In this document: one piece after another, positions 33,633 to 39,920 of the stretch
Layout of the letters: each line of letters opens with the position of its first letter
How positions within the stretch are numbered: position 1 is the stretch's first letter
Assembly: GCA_964630755.1 (NCBI GenBank)
Contig: CAZVYS010000006.1
Coordinates: 1 to 40,819 of the forward strand
Length of the DNA stretch: 40,819 nt
DNA from: CAZVYS01 sp964630755
GTDB taxonomy: Bacteria > Patescibacteriota > Microgenomatia > UBA1400 > CG1-02-47-37
Reading direction: 5' to 3'
The notes under the pieces: model-generated
Told to the model about the DNA's origin: nothing
The model's database searches: none
What the model saw: the letters and a program-made list of their open reading frames with translations, nothing else
Position numbers and translations under genes: made by a program

Positions 33633-34988
33633 ATGGACACAATCAAAAAAGTGGTTGCCTTAGCCAAACGCCGGGGCTTTATCTTTCCCGGGTCAGAGAT
33701 CTATGGCGGACTAGCCAATACCTATGACTACGGTCCATTAGGGGTAGAACTGCTTAATAATCTTCGTAACTACTGGTGGGAATACTTTGTCACCAAGCGC
33801 GAGAACATTTATGGTCTAGAAACTAGTATTTTAATGAACCCTAAGGTTTGGGAATCATCCGGTCACACCGAAACCTTTAAAGACGTTTTGATCGAGTGCA
33901 AAAAGTGTAACCAACGCACCCGAGCTGATCACTTGATCGAGAATAAATTGAAGGATGTCAAAGTCGAAGGTGAACCTCACGAGAATCTTCAAAAGCTGAT
34001 TACTGACAATAAAATCTCTTGCCCAAAGTGTGGCCAATTTGACTGGACTCCATTAAGAGATTTTAAGTTACTATTTGAAACCCATATCGGTATTGTCCCA
34101 GAAACTCAGTCCTTGGCTTATCTTCGAGGCGAGACCGCCCAAGGTATGTTTGTGGATTTTAAACAAATACTCGACACCATGTCACCTAAACTTCCCTTTG
34201 GCTTGGCGCAGAGCGGGAAATGTTTTAGAAATGAAATCACTCAAGGTCAAAATGTTTTTCGCACCTTAGAGTTTGATCTAGCTGAGTTTGAGTATTATGT
34301 TAAAAAAGAAACTTGGAAAAAAGAATTTGAGTTCTGGAAAAAAGAAATCACCGACTTTGCCATTTCTTTAGGAGTTAATAAGAAGAACCTTAAGTGGCGC
34401 CCTCAATCAAAAGATGAATTGTCTCACTATTCTAGTCGTACCGAAGATCTTGAATACAAGTTCCCATTTGGGTTCTCAGAATGGTTTGCTTGTGCCTATA
34501 GAACAGACTACGACTTAAAAAATCACATGGAAAAATCTGGCACAGACCTAAGGTACGCTGATCCAAAGACTGGTGAAAAGTTTATTCCCCATGTGATCGA
34601 ACCCACTTTTGGTCTCTCACGATCAGTTCTAGTTCTTTTAGTTGACGCTTACACAGAGGAAAAAGATCGGGTAGTCCTAAAACTTAATCCCAAGATGGCG
34701 CCATACAAAGTGGCGGTTTCACCACTTCTAGCTAACAAGCCTGAACTAGCCAAAACCGCTCGAAATATCTTTAAAGATTTATCTCAAGAATTCTCAGTTA
34801 CTTACGATGCCCATGGCAATATTGGTAAAAGGTATCGAAGGCAAGACGAGGCCGGTACTCCTTGGTGTGTGACCGTTGATTTTGACTCTTTAAAACAAAA
34901 AGACGTTACTATTAGGGACAGAGACACCATGAAACAACAAAGAGTAAAAATTAACAAATTACTTGATTATTTTAAGGAGCAATTATGA
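33633..34988 (+). CDS. glyS: Glycine--tRNA ligase (alpha-2 type)
   Basis: A 451-residue class II aminoacyl-tRNA synthetase. RRGFIFPGSEIYGGLANTYDYGPLG opens the catalytic core (motif 1 region follows), and C89/C92 with C130/C133 form the zinc site. FRNE at 198-201 with FRTLEFDLAEFE is motif 2, and EPTFGLSRSVLVLL is motif 3. The C-terminal anticodon-binding domain (KMAPYKVAVSPLL...YDAHGNIGKRYRRQDEAGTPWCVTVDF) is present. It charges tRNA-Gly. The dimeric single-chain form is complete and the only translation gene in the window. Its end overlaps the next gene by 4 bp, whose SD lies inside it. Confidence 0.96.
   Translation: MDTIKKVVALAKRRGFIFPGSEIYGGLANTYDYGPLGVELLNNLRNYWWEYFVTKRENIYGLETSILMNPKVWESSGHTETFKDVLIECKKCNQRTRADHLIENKLKDVKVEGEPHENLQKLITDNKISCPKCGQFDWTPLRDFKLLFETHIGIVPETQSLAYLRGETAQGMFVDFKQILDTMSPKLPFGLAQSGKCFRNEITQGQNVFRTLEFDLAEFEYYVKKETWKKEFEFWKKEITDFAISLGVNKKNLKWRPQSKDELSHYSSRTEDLEYKFPFGFSEWFACAYRTDYDLKNHMEKSGTDLRYADPKTGEKFIPHVIEPTFGLSRSVLVLLVDAYTEEKDRVVLKLNPKMAPYKVAVSPLLANKPELAKTARNIFKDLSQEFSVTYDAHGNIGKRYRRQDEAGTPWCVTVDFDSLKQKDVTIRDRDTMKQQRVKINKLLDYFKEQL
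34974..34979 (+). promoter_or_regulatory. Ribosome binding site for the gene at 34985
   Basis: AAGGAG lies 5 nt before the ATG at 34985, inside the end of the glycyl-tRNA synthetase gene. This SD-led internal start contrasts with the SD-less unit starts. Confidence 0.7.
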
Positions 34989-35779
34989 AAAAAAACCTTA
35001 AATTCATTATCCCTGCCATCTTAGTTGTCGGTGTTCTAGCCTGGATTTTCTGGCCAGCTAGTGAGTCTAAAGTCGATACTCCTCAAACAACTACCAGAAA
35101 AGTTGAGCAAATCAATAAACTAGCCATCAAAGATAGACCCTACGTTACTCTTACTCCTCGAGCTGATGGCAAAGAAGTCACCATGACTCTAGACAATATT
35201 TTAAATGCTACTGAAGCTGAATACGAACTAGAATATACTGCTGGCTCAATGATTCAAGGAGTCTTTGGCACTATAGATTTTACTGAAGACGAGCCTCCGG
35301 TTGAAAAAGATTTACTCTTTGGCTCCTGCTCAAAAGGTAAATGCCGTTATGATGAAAATGTCTCTGGTGGTTCATTAACCATTCGTTTTGATGGGGGAGA
35401 AGAAGCCTATACTTTAAAGTCAGACTTTAATCTTCAACAGATGGCCGACAGAAAAGGGGTATTTACCTCAAAAGACATAAAAGCTAGCCTAGATGTTGGC
35501 ACCAGCCTCTCATCAAGTGCTTACGTGGTAGTACAGGGCACCATGGGTTTACCTGCAGAACTTGAAGGTGAAATCTTAGCCGGTCCTTATGCATTTATAG
35601 CTGCTAGCGCGCCTTCGTTAAGAGGCGCAGAGCTAACCGTTAAATCCAAGGACTACTTAACTGACGCGAAACTTATGTTCTTTAATGGCAAAGTCTGGGA
35701 GGAACTAGTATCAGAAATAGGGGAAGGCAAAATCTCTGCCCCAGTCACCAGTCTTGGCACTTTTGTCTTAGTCAAGTAA
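34985..35779 (+). CDS. Membrane-anchored secreted protein, unknown function
   Basis: A 264-residue protein with an N-terminal signal anchor (KKNLKFIIPAILVVGVLAWIF, residues 2-22, no obvious lipobox), then a low-complexity linker and a beta-rich extracellular part. CSKGKC near residue 115 provides a close Cys pair that could form a disulfide. DGKEVTMTLDNILNATEAEYELEY and the GTFVLVK ending suggest one or two immunoglobulin-like or jelly-roll domains. I do not recognise the family. It is translationally coupled to glycyl-tRNA synthetase by a 4-bp overlap with its own SD, and followed 11 bp after its stop by a palindromic repeat that may end the transcript. Confidence 0.75.
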   Translation: MKKNLKFIIPAILVVGVLAWIFWPASESKVDTPQTTTRKVEQINKLAIKDRPYVTLTPRADGKEVTMTLDNILNATEAEYELEYTAGSMIQGVFGTIDFTEDEPPVEKDLLFGSCSKGKCRYDENVSGGSLTIRFDGGEEAYTLKSDFNLQQMADRKGVFTSKDIKASLDVGTSLSSSAYVVVQGTMGLPAELEGEILAGPYAFIAASAPSLRGAELTVKSKDYLTDAKLMFFNGKVWEELVSEIGEGKISAPVTSLGTFVLVK

Positions 35780-35790
35780 CCTGCCAACTC

Positions 35791-35815
35791 ACCTTCAAGG
35801 TCCGACCCTGAAGGT
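35791..35815. repeat. 25-bp intergenic palindrome, copy 3
   Basis: ACCTTCAAGGT, loop CCG, ACCCTGAAGGT. One arm position differs from a perfect palindrome, giving a G-U pair if transcribed from the minus strand. It lies 11 bp after a stop codon. Confidence 0.85.
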
Positions 35816-35827
35816 AATTAACCTCTA

Positions 35828-35857
35828 TTGACATTTGGGTATTATTCGGATTATGGT
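35828..35857 (+). promoter_or_regulatory. Promoter for the toxin remnant
   Basis: TTGACA (35828-35833), 18-bp spacer, TATGGT (35852-35857), 6 nt before the ATG at 35864. The -35 is consensus and the -10 is weaker. Confidence 0.5.
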
Positions 35858-35863
35858 GGTTTA

Positions 35864-36162
35864 ATGCCCTTTAGAGTCGACTTCTTTGCTACCAACAAAC
35901 ACTCACCAATAAGAAAATTTCTATCAAGGTGTAGCAAAAAACAAATAAACAAGATATCAAGACAAATCCAAGTTTGAAGAAATTAACTGGTACTTCATTT
36001 TGGGAATCTAGAATAAAAGGTAAAGATAATATCAGGTTAATTTCCGTAAAACACAATCAAATAATAGTAATCTTAAACATTTTTATCAAAAAAACAAAGA
36101 AAACACCAAAAAAGGAACTGAATACCGCTAGAAAAAGATATCAAATTTTACTTGACAAATGA
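35864..36162 (+). pseudogene. HigB/RelE-type toxin gene, frameshifted and internally deleted
   Basis: Two frames together resemble a RelE/HigB-family (phage Gp49-like) mRNA-interferase toxin. The first, 35864-35977, reads MPFRVDFFATNKHSPIRKFL then ...INKISRQIQV and stops at TGA. The second frame, entering at about 35971, reads LKKLTGTSFWESRIKGKDNI, then IIVILNIFIKKTKKTPKKEL and ends at TGA 36160-36162. The order (strand + SPI-KFL helix, then LKKL-G---WE-R, then L-IFIKKTKKTP) is that of the family. The combined ~99 codons are slightly short, as if a dozen or so residues before LKKLTG were lost along with the frame. No full toxin can be made, so the antitoxin downstream looks orphaned. Its 3' end overlaps the antitoxin promoter. 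Confidence 0.72.
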
Positions 36163-36180
36163 TATCTTTAAAGATATCAT
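36152..36180 (+). promoter_or_regulatory. Antitoxin promoter
   Basis: Consensus TTGACA (36152-36157), exactly 17 bp, TATCAT (36175-36180), then 8 nt to the ATG at 36189. It is the best sigma70-type match in the window and lies in the tail of the toxin remnant. Confidence 0.7.
36159..36180. promoter_or_regulatory. 22-bp perfect palindrome, probable antitoxin operator
   Basis: Half-site ATGATATCTTT is followed by its exact reverse complement AAAGATATCAT with no spacer. It fills the space between -35 and -10 and covers the -10 box, as expected of an autorepressing antitoxin. A near half-site AAAGATATCAA stands at 36134-36144 and AAGATATCAA at 35951-35960. Confidence 0.75.
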
Positions 36181-36188
36181 TGTAACAT

Positions 36189-36488
36189 ATGACAAAAGTA
36201 AAACTAGAATCTTTTGATGATTATCTAAAAGAGCAACTCAAAAACCCTGAATTTAAAAAACTCTGGGATGAAGGCGAAGCCCAGTATCAAGCCACTAGGC
36301 AATTAATCAAAGCTAGAATTGAAAAGAAAATGTCTCAGCGTCAACTAGCCAAAAAAGCCAAAACCACCCAGGCAGTTATTTCAAGAATTGAGAATTTAGC
36401 AGTTAATCCTACTATTGGTTTACTCCAAAAAATCGGCAAAGCTCTAGGTAAACGTATGGAAATCCGATTTAAACCTCTCGCCACCTAA
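36189..36488 (+). CDS. HTH (XRE/HigA-like) antitoxin
   Basis: A 99-residue DNA-binding protein. Residues 48-85 form an XRE-type helix-turn-helix: MSQRQLAKKAKTTQAVISRI, then ENLAVNPTIGLLQKIGKAL. The N-terminal part (FDDYLKEQLKNPEFKKLWDEGE, split 9-30) is the usual lead of HigA-type antitoxins encoded after a HigB-like toxin. It probably represses its own promoter by binding the 22-bp palindrome 9-30 bp before its ATG. Toxin-first gene order is the HigBA arrangement. The toxin gene is broken, but the antitoxin frame, promoter and operator are intact. Confidence 0.88.
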   Translation: MTKVKLESFDDYLKEQLKNPEFKKLWDEGEAQYQATRQLIKARIEKKMSQRQLAKKAKTTQAVISRIENLAVNPTIGLLQKIGKALGKRMEIRFKPLAT

Positions 36489-36493
36489 TCTGC

Positions 36494-36499
36494 TATACT
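36494..36499 (+). promoter_or_regulatory. Extended -10 (TGcTATACT) upstream of the hydrolase genes
   Basis: TATACT preceded by TGC lies 53 nt before the ATG at 36553. A transcript from here would carry the palindromic repeat (36520-36544) as a 5' leader hairpin. No clear -35. Confidence 0.45.
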
Positions 36500-36519
36500 T
36501 CAGTTATTGAAATATCACA

Positions 36520-36544
36520 ACCTTCAAGGTCCGACCCTGAAGGT
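36520..36544. repeat. 25-bp intergenic palindrome, copy 4
   Basis: ACCTTCAAGGT, loop CCG, ACCCTGAAGGT, followed by CTTATAGTATG in which the ATG is the start of the hydrolase gene at 36553. Repeat and 8-nt spacer are identical to copy 5. Confidence 0.88.
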
Positions 36545-36552
36545 CTTATAGT

Positions 36553-37113
36553 ATGAAAAAGCTAAAAATTATCCTTATTCATGGTAATGGAGGAGGTACC
36601 AATCAAGATCATTGGTTTCCTTGGGTAAAAATCGAACTCCAAAAACTTGATTTAAAAGTTCTATCTCCAAATTTCCCTGATCCCATTAAAGCTAGGGCAA
36701 AATATTGGCTACCTTATCTAAAAAACGAATTAAAAGCCGATAAAAATACTATCATTATTGGTCATTCATCAGGAGCTGTTGCAGCTCTTAAATACGCTGA
36801 AAAAAATCAACTTTTTGGTAGTATTTTAATCGGTTGTAATCACACTGATTTAGGTGATCAGTTTGAAAAACAAAGTGGTTATTTTAATACTCCATGGCAA
36901 TGGTCAAAGATCAAGCAAAACCAAAACTGGATAATTCAGTTTGCATCAATCGACGACCCTTACATTCCTATCAAAGAACCTCGTTTTATTCATAAAAAAC
37001 TAAATTCCGATTACCATGAATATAAAGATCAAGGTCACTTTGGAAGTCCAGATCAATCAAAAAAACAATTCCCCGAAATAATAAAAATAATCAAACAAAA
37101 ACTGCCTTTTTAA
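36553..37113 (+). CDS. RBBP9/YdeN-like serine hydrolase (alpha/beta hydrolase)
   Basis: A 186-residue small alpha/beta hydrolase. LIHGNGGGTNQDHWFPWV at residues 8-25 is the oxyanion-hole region. IIGHSSGAVAALKYAE gives the nucleophile elbow GHSSG with S72. ASIDDPYIP supplies the acid (D134 or D135) and GHFGSPDQSKKQFPEI the catalytic His162. Size, the HW-W-x pattern and the QFPEI end match the RBBP9/YdeN family, whose substrates are unclear in bacteria. It is a tandem paralogue of the next gene, each preceded by the same palindrome and spacer. Stop shares its last base with the next repeat. Confidence 0.87.
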   Translation: MKKLKIILIHGNGGGTNQDHWFPWVKIELQKLDLKVLSPNFPDPIKARAKYWLPYLKNELKADKNTIIIGHSSGAVAALKYAEKNQLFGSILIGCNHTDLGDQFEKQSGYFNTPWQWSKIKQNQNWIIQFASIDDPYIPIKEPRFIHKKLNSDYHEYKDQGHFGSPDQSKKQFPEIIKIIKQKLPF

Positions 37114-37137
37114 CCTTCAAGGTCCGACCCTGAAGGT
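37113..37137. repeat. 25-bp intergenic palindrome, copy 5
   Basis: Same sequence as copy 4, beginning at the last base of the preceding TAA and followed by the same CTTATAGTATG with the ATG of the gene at 37146. It forms the entire gap between the two hydrolase genes with the 8-nt spacer. Confidence 0.88.
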
Positions 37138-37145
37138 CTTATAGT

Positions 37146-37697
37146 ATGAAAAATGCCTTAATTCTTCATGGTACTAATGATAATTCTCAAAAAAACTGGT
37201 TTTCTTGGCTAAAAAGAAAACTTGAGCAAAAAAGTTTTAAAGTCTGGGTGCCAAACCTACCTCAATCAGATAAACCAAGCACCAAACGATATCGTCAATT
37301 TATTGTTAAAAACAATTGGCAATTTAACCAAGATTCTATTCTTATCGGCCACTCCTCAGCTCCATTAGCAATCTGTAACCTGCTTCAAAATCTGCCAGAT
37401 GATATCACTGTAGACACTTGTATTTTTGTAGGAGCGTTTAGAAAAGAACATGACTGGGAGTTTGACACTAGTCAGTTATTTGTAGAGCCATATAACTGGA
37501 AGAAAATTAAAACTAAGGCCAAGCGTTTTATTATTATCCACTCAGAAGATGACCCTTATTGTCCATTAGAAGATGCTAAATGGCTAGCTAAAACTCTAAA
37601 TGGAGAACTAATCATTAAAAAAGGCCAAAAACACTTCTCCATCGGCAGCGCCGGCCCCCAATACAAACAATTTCCGTTTTTGTTAAAACTGCTATAG
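37146..37697 (+). CDS. RBBP9/YdeN-like serine hydrolase, paralogue of the preceding gene
   Basis: A 183-residue alpha/beta hydrolase. ILHGTNDNSQKNWFSWL at 6-22, LIGHSSAPLAI with nucleophile S70 in GHSSA (Ala instead of the Gly of its neighbour), HSEDDPYCPLEDAKWLA for the acid, and GQKHFSIGSAGPQYKQFPFL for the His. The complete triad suggests activity. Sequence divergence from the 36553 product is considerable although the upstream repeat and spacer are identical, so either the duplication is old and the repeat is newer, or the leader is under selection. The next gene starts 2 bp after its stop. Confidence 0.87.
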   Translation: MKNALILHGTNDNSQKNWFSWLKRKLEQKSFKVWVPNLPQSDKPSTKRYRQFIVKNNWQFNQDSILIGHSSAPLAICNLLQNLPDDITVDTCIFVGAFRKEHDWEFDTSQLFVEPYNWKKIKTKAKRFIIIHSEDDPYCPLEDAKWLAKTLNGELIIKKGQKHFSIGSAGPQYKQFPFLLKLL

Positions 37698-37699
37698 CA

Positions 37700-38884
37700 A
37701 TGAATTATAAGCAAGGATTAACTAGAAATATTAAGCTTTACTATCTTTCAAGTTTTTTTTCTGGTCTGATTTTTATCATCCCTATTTGGGTAGCATTTCA
37801 ACGACGTTTTTTAAATTACACTCAAATGGCCTATCTTGAATCAGCTGGTATGGCCACTATTATGTTTCTTGAGCTACCAACAGGTGCCTTAGCTGATTTA
37901 ATAGGAAGAAGGTTAACAATAATATTTGGTTTATTTTTCCGAGTAATCGGTTTTGTTGTTAAGGCATTCTCAATTAATGCACTAATGTTAATTATTGGCT
38001 TTTTACTTGGAAGTGTTGGCTCTGCATTAATCTCCGGTGCTGATGAGGCTTTAATATATGATACTTTAAAAGAAACTAACAATGAAAGTAAGTATCAAAA
38101 AATTGCTGGGAAAAAGAATTTATATTTTCAATCAGGGTTGATAATTGCCACTTTACTTGGTGGCTATCTATACAAATATTGGATTGGATTGCCGTATATT
38201 GCTGAGGGTTTAGCTGAACTTGTAGCAATAATTGGGTTTTTTATGATGGTTGAGCCTCAAATTGACTCAATTAAATTCACCCTTCATTCATATATTAATC
38301 AAACTAAAGCTGGGTTGAAAGAATTATTTAAAAATGAATATGTTAAAAAGCTCTCAATTTTTTATGTTCTAGTTGGCGGTATTACTTGGTCTTCTCAGTA
38401 TTTTTTCAATCAACCATTTGCCACTGATATTGGCTTTAATGAAATTGAAAAAAGTTGGCTATTTAGTGCTATTAGAATAATTAATGCCATCGTTCTTTTC
38501 AAAATAACAAATGTTAAAAAAATAATTACCAAAAAAAGAGCCTTTATATTTACTCCTCTTTTAATGATCGCTTTTTATCTTCCTGGCATTTGGACTACTA
38601 AGTTACTAGGTATTATTCTATTAACTGGAGTAACTTTTGTTGGCTCCGCTAGATTTGTAATCTTAGGGCAATATACAAACGTTGAATTTACTTCAAGAAA
38701 TAGAGCAACTGCCATTTCTTCGTTAAATTTACTAGTTAGTTTTGTATTTATTTTACTAGTTACTTTTAGCGGCAAGATAATGGATCTATATTCAACTAAA
38801 TTTATTTACACAATTTTAGGAATTCTTTCTACAATTATTGTTTTGCCAATGGGAATTAACTTAGCTAAAAAACATAATCAATAA
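37700..38884 (+). CDS. MFS transporter
   Basis: A 394-residue membrane protein with about 12 predicted helices. MFS motif A is present between helices 2 and 3 as ELPTGALADLIGRRLTIIFG (near residues 53-72). SGADEALIYDTLKE after helix 4 is typical of an MFS_1 branch of unknown substrate, also common in low-GC bacteria. It follows the second hydrolase by 2 bp, suggesting a shared transcript. It is clearly related to the partial transporter at 39913 (ELPSGALADMIGRKKT, ALLFDSLKENGKEEKY). Substrate not inferable. Confidence 0.88.
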   Translation: MNYKQGLTRNIKLYYLSSFFSGLIFIIPIWVAFQRRFLNYTQMAYLESAGMATIMFLELPTGALADLIGRRLTIIFGLFFRVIGFVVKAFSINALMLIIGFLLGSVGSALISGADEALIYDTLKETNNESKYQKIAGKKNLYFQSGLIIATLLGGYLYKYWIGLPYIAEGLAELVAIIGFFMMVEPQIDSIKFTLHSYINQTKAGLKELFKNEYVKKLSIFYVLVGGITWSSQYFFNQPFATDIGFNEIEKSWLFSAIRIINAIVLFKITNVKKIITKKRAFIFTPLLMIAFYLPGIWTTKLLGIILLTGVTFVGSARFVILGQYTNVEFTSRNRATAISSLNLLVSFVFILLVTFSGKIMDLYSTKFIYTILGILSTIIVLPMGINLAKKHNQ

Positions 38885-38892
38885 TAATTTGA

Positions 38893-38898
38893 TATACT
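38893..38898 (+). promoter_or_regulatory. -10-like box for the dehydrogenase gene
   Basis: TATACT lies 32 nt before the SD-led ATG at 38931, leaving room for a leader of about 25 nt. Same TATACTTCAG string as the box at 36494. No good -35. Confidence 0.4.
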
Positions 38899-38918
38899 TC
38901 AGCTAATTGTAAATGGAT

Positions 38919-38925
38919 AAAGGAG
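38919..38925 (+). promoter_or_regulatory. Ribosome binding site deciding the start at 38931
   Basis: AAAGGAG ends 5 nt before the ATG at 38931. The in-frame ATG at 38913 lies upstream of this SD and has none of its own, so 38931 is the better start. Confidence 0.75.
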
Positions 38926-38930
38926 ATTTT

Positions 38931-39920
38931 ATGAAAGTAAAAGTTTCAGAACTTAAAAGTCTTGCCCAAAAAGCTATTAAATACTATGGTTACACAGACA
39001 AGGAAACCAAAGTTATTCTAGATATCTTAATGTACGCTCAATTAAGAGGTAATAATCAAGGTATCGTTAAACTAATTGGTCGGGGACTACCCAAAAACCC
39101 TAAAGCTGGCACGATAAAAATCGTTAAACAAACCAAGCTTTCAGCTTTACTTGATGGCAATCAAAGCATGGGTATGGTCGTTAAGACAAAAGCCATGGAG
39201 ATAGCTCTTAAAAAAGCCAAAAGACATGGTTTTGGAATAGTTGGGATTTATAATACTTGCACTTCAACTGGTGCTATTGGTTATTTTGCTAATAAAATTG
39301 CTCAAAAGGGATATTTAGGTTTTGTTTTTGCCGGTTCTCCAGAAACTGTTACTACTCATGGATCATATCAAGCTCTTTTTGGCACTAATCCATTAGCTGT
39401 TGGTGTTCCCACTTCCAAAGATCCAGTAGTCTTAGATATGGCAACAGCCGCCATGGCTTATTATGGCTTAATTCAAGCCGACACCGCTGGTCAGAAAATA
39501 CCTGGCGATGTTGCTTATGACAACAAAGGTAAACTAACTACTAATCCAGCCAAAGCCATGGAAGGAGCCATCTTACCGTTCGATCGAAACTATAAAGGAG
39601 CTGGTTTAGCTTTATTAGTTGAGATTCTCTGTGGCCCTTTAGTAAAAGGTGGATTTGTGGGCTTTGATCAAGCAAGTACTAACTGGGGGAATTTAATCTT
39701 TGTTATTGATCCTAAATTGCTAGTTAGTCGATCAAGTTTCAAAACCAAAATGACTCAACTAGTCAGAAAAGTTAAACGAGGCTCCAAATTAAAAGGGGTT
39801 AAAGAAATTTTTGTTCCAGGCGAGAGGGGCAACAAGGTCACTGCAAGTCACCTTAAATCCGGCTACATTGAGGTTGAAAGAAATCTCTATACTGAACTCA
39901 AAAAAGTTGCTAATGAATAA
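38931..39920 (+). CDS. Malate/L-lactate dehydrogenase family (Ldh_2) oxidoreductase
   Basis: A 329-residue protein of the NAD(P)-dependent Ldh_2 fold (malate, sulfolactate, ureidoglycolate and related 2-hydroxyacid dehydrogenases), unrelated to classical Rossmann LDH. Typical segments are RGNNQGIVKL near the N-terminus (family usually R-x-x-S/N-H-G), VKTKAMEIALKKAKRHGFGIVGI, ALFGTNPLAVGVPT followed by VLDMATAAMAYYG, and the glycine-rich KGAGLALLVEILCGPLVKGGF. The usual catalytic His of SHG is Gln here (NNQG), which casts some doubt on the normal reaction. It starts at an SD-led ATG and overlaps the next transporter gene by 8 bp. Confidence 0.85.
   Translation: MKVKVSELKSLAQKAIKYYGYTDKETKVILDILMYAQLRGNNQGIVKLIGRGLPKNPKAGTIKIVKQTKLSALLDGNQSMGMVVKTKAMEIALKKAKRHGFGIVGIYNTCTSTGAIGYFANKIAQKGYLGFVFAGSPETVTTHGSYQALFGTNPLAVGVPTSKDPVVLDMATAAMAYYGLIQADTAGQKIPGDVAYDNKGKLTTNPAKAMEGAILPFDRNYKGAGLALLVEILCGPLVKGGFVGFDQASTNWGNLIFVIDPKLLVSRSSFKTKMTQLVRKVKRGSKLKGVKEIFVPGERGNKVTASHLKSGYIEVERNLYTELKKVANE

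Noticed and set aside
36547..36552. TATAGT directly before the ATGs at 36553 and 37146 as a -10 box
   Set aside because: It touches the start codon, so transcription would begin inside the gene; it is more likely just a conserved spacer after the palindrome.
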